NCBI GenBank assembly: GCA_905250075.1
Contig: CAJNOP010000095.1
Span: 423,622-487,621, forward strand
Direction of reading: 5' to 3'
Origin: Rotaria sp. Silwood1
Taxonomy: Eukaryota; Rotifera; Eurotatoria; Philodinida; Philodinidae
Length of the DNA: 64,000 nt
Shown: positions 63,001 to 64,000 of the stretch, in pieces
Layout of the letters: each line of letters opens with the position of its first letter
Position numbering within the stretch: position 1 is the first letter of the stretch
Made by a program: the position numbers and the translations under genes
The notes under the pieces: model-generated
Databases searched by the model: none
The model's input: the letters and a program-made list of their open reading frames with translations, nothing else
What the model was told of the DNA's origin: nothing

Positions 63001-64000
63001 ATATTGAAACTGTTGAAGATTGTACTTCATTAGTAGTTGTGAACTGTGATGATTGTGGATTTACATTTGTTTGGGTGGTACCGATACTATCTTGCATGAT
63101 CATGTTTGAAGTATCTGAGACAGTACTTGAACTTGAAGGAATCGATGATATTGTACTTGCTGATTTAAATGTCTCACTAATAGGATTCGTTATCAATAGA
63201 TGTTCTGTTGACGTTTCGAATTGATTTTCTATTGAAGTTGATAGAAATTCCATGGTTGTGAACGAGTTTGTGGATGTAGTATCAAATGTTGGATATGAAG
63301 CGGGTTCACTGGATAGGACAGAGATTGGTTGAGAAGTACTAAGTTCTGCGTTAGCTGACGCTGCCATTTCAATCATGGAGGTGGTAGTGCTTGGTAATGA
63401 TGATGTTTCTGTAGATGATTGATTCGTAGTCGTAATTGCCATTGTAGAGTTGAAGAAGTATTGAAAAGAATCTGAATTTGTTGTGCTGATATTTGAGTTG
63501 TCTGACATGGAAGAATCGATTGTATTAGATTGTAATCGTGTAGTATTTTCTGCAGTAAATGGCGTTGTCACGGAGTTGCTTGATAAATGAACGCTTGTTT
63601 GCGACACTGTTTCCGTCTTTTGCATAATGTTTGATGAAGTTTCACTTAACGTTTGAGTTGGAGTCGAAGAAATCGTAGATAATGTTGTTTCTTCATAGGC
63701 ATATCTTGTGGTAGCTTGCGGTTGACTGTGGGATGTTTTCCAATTATGATCGGTAGTTCTAGAGTCTTCTGTTGTTGTTGAAGTAGCACTAGAGAAGAAT
63801 ACGGTACGACTAACAGTGTTCATCGGTGCCGATGTTATCTTGTCAATAGGTGTCATCGAAGATATTGATGAACTTGATTTAGTTTGTTGAAAATTAGTTG
63901 AATTTTCAATTGATGTTATTGAAGAACTATTTGTGTTTGCTATTGTAGATGGTTCAGTTGTATGTTCAAGAGTAAAACTTGTTTGCTCTGCAGAAATTTT
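54076..64000 (-). CDS. Giant Ser/Thr-rich mucin-like repeat protein, 5' end outside window
   Basis: One reading frame stays open from the window edge (64000) to 54404, over 3,190 codons. A donor (GT at 54402-54401) joins it to a last exon, 54332-54076, ending TSTSL. The protein is dominated by Ser and Thr with frequent N-x-S/T sites. I saw no cysteine and no globular domain, which fits a heavily O-glycosylated extracellular mucin or cuticle/glycocalyx protein. From 56785 upward it is a tandem array of 593-residue (1779-bp) units. 54404 to about 55800 is Ser/Thr-rich but not clearly repeated. No signal peptide (it would be upstream) and no C-terminal membrane segment are seen, so it may be secreted. 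A ten-N gap lies inside (62796-62805). Final-exon choice is uncertain. Confidence 0.8.
55800..56785 (-). repeat. Mucin repeat unit, divergent and truncated last copy
   Basis: Starts TTTVDKMTLPSMDTDSR and follows the unit order as far as the TDSTMTSV segment near 55860, after which similarity fades. It is the most diverged copy, as expected at the end of an array. Confidence 0.7.
56786..58564 (-). repeat. Mucin repeat unit, subtype B, copy 2
   Basis: Starts with MITVDKLTPPATN, then SRTTIFSSITSTTTESS. The block at 58640-58890 is nearly base-for-base the same as 62180-62430. Confidence 0.8.
58565..60343 (-). repeat. Mucin repeat unit, subtype A, copy 2
   Basis: Starts with MTPTDKITSTPIN, then SRTVFFSSATSTTTEDSR. 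Its downstream half shares long identical blocks with copy 1. Confidence 0.8.
60344..62119 (-). repeat. Mucin repeat unit, subtype B, copy 1
   Basis: Starts with MITVHKMTPAATN, then SRTTIFSSITSTTTESS. It is closest to the unit at 56786-58564. Length 1776, one codon shorter than the standard unit. Confidence 0.8.
62120..63856 (-). repeat. Mucin repeat unit, subtype A, copy 1 (contains N gap)
   Basis: Starts with MTPIDKITSAP, then SRTVFFSSATSTTTEDSR and HNWKTSHSQPQATTRYAY. It is nearly the same as the unit at 58565-60343. Confidence 0.8.
62796..62805. other. Assembly gap of 10 N inside the mucin array
   Basis: Ten N between attga and attctgagg. The matching place in another unit (59236-59287) has 52 bases, so the gap is under-sized by 42 bp. 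The frame stays open because 42 is a multiple of three. Confidence 0.95.

Larger units (their letters stand above)
56785..64000 (-). repeat. Tandem array of 1779-bp (593-codon) units in the mucin-like gene
   Basis: Equivalent anchor codons (first residue after the SS of SSM-T/I-x-x-x-K) end at 63856, 62119, 60343, 58564 and 56785. Spacings are 1737, 1776, 1779 and 1779 bp. The 1737 value contains the ten-N gap, which by comparison with the copy at 59236-59287 should be 52 bp; adding the missing 42 bp gives 1779 exactly. All spacings are multiples of three. Units alternate between two subtypes. Confidence 0.85.

Noticed and set aside
55839..63224. Plus-strand open frames of 60-125 codons opposite the mucin-like gene
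   Set aside because: They recur at the same place in each repeat unit and follow from biased Ser/Thr codons read in antisense; the sense frame explains them.

Overview
This window is AT-rich nuclear DNA from an animal. The genes are split by many short GT-AG introns, mostly 50-70 nt, and include metazoan families: PLK4, CNK/CNKSR, a paired-class homeobox gene, site-2 protease and YJU2B/CCDC130. Compact genes, tiny introns, tandem duplicates, decaying copies, and splice acceptors sitting right at start codons fit a small invertebrate genome with spliced-leader trans-splicing. A bdelloid rotifer is my best guess, but that is inference.

Layout. 1-2492 (+): 3' part of PLK4 (linker, cryptic polo box, polo box 3). 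4692-5702 (-): a trihelix/Myb-SANT-like DNA-binding protein. 6755-16385 (-): an aldehyde dehydrogenase cluster with one relic, one complete 15-exon gene of 491 residues, a second gene that lacks only its first exon because of a 100-N gap, and two more decayed copies. 17642-21110 (-): an LCAT/PDAT-type acyltransferase of 696 residues. 24638-25234 (+): a recoverin-like EF-hand protein. 25601-27903 and 28007-30497 (-): an unrecognised 192-residue protein directly downstream of YJU2B, only 103 bp apart, laid out like an operon. 30905-41637 (+): CNK, 20 exons and 1171 residues, head-to-head with YJU2B; three of its long introns carry palindromic (foldback) elements. 42350-47138 (+): MBTPS2 (site-2 protease), 10 exons and 523 residues. 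48768-49968 (-): a paired-class homeobox gene most like homeobrain. 50685-51047 (+): a small single-pass membrane protein. 54076-64000 (-): the 3' part of a giant Ser/Thr-rich mucin-like protein built of 593-residue (1779-bp) repeats, open to the window edge.

Most genes are unrelated housekeeping, signalling or developmental genes. The parts that behave as units are the ALDH tandem family, the YJU2B plus 192-residue gene pair, and the mucin repeat array. I rebuilt exon structures by hand from splice signals and checked that exon lengths sum to whole codons. The most unusual observations are the exact 1779-bp mucin periodicity, which also sizes an assembly gap; a conserved 10-nt ALDH microexon; a YJU2B first coding exon that is only the ATG; the operon-like pair; and the hairpin elements in CNK introns.
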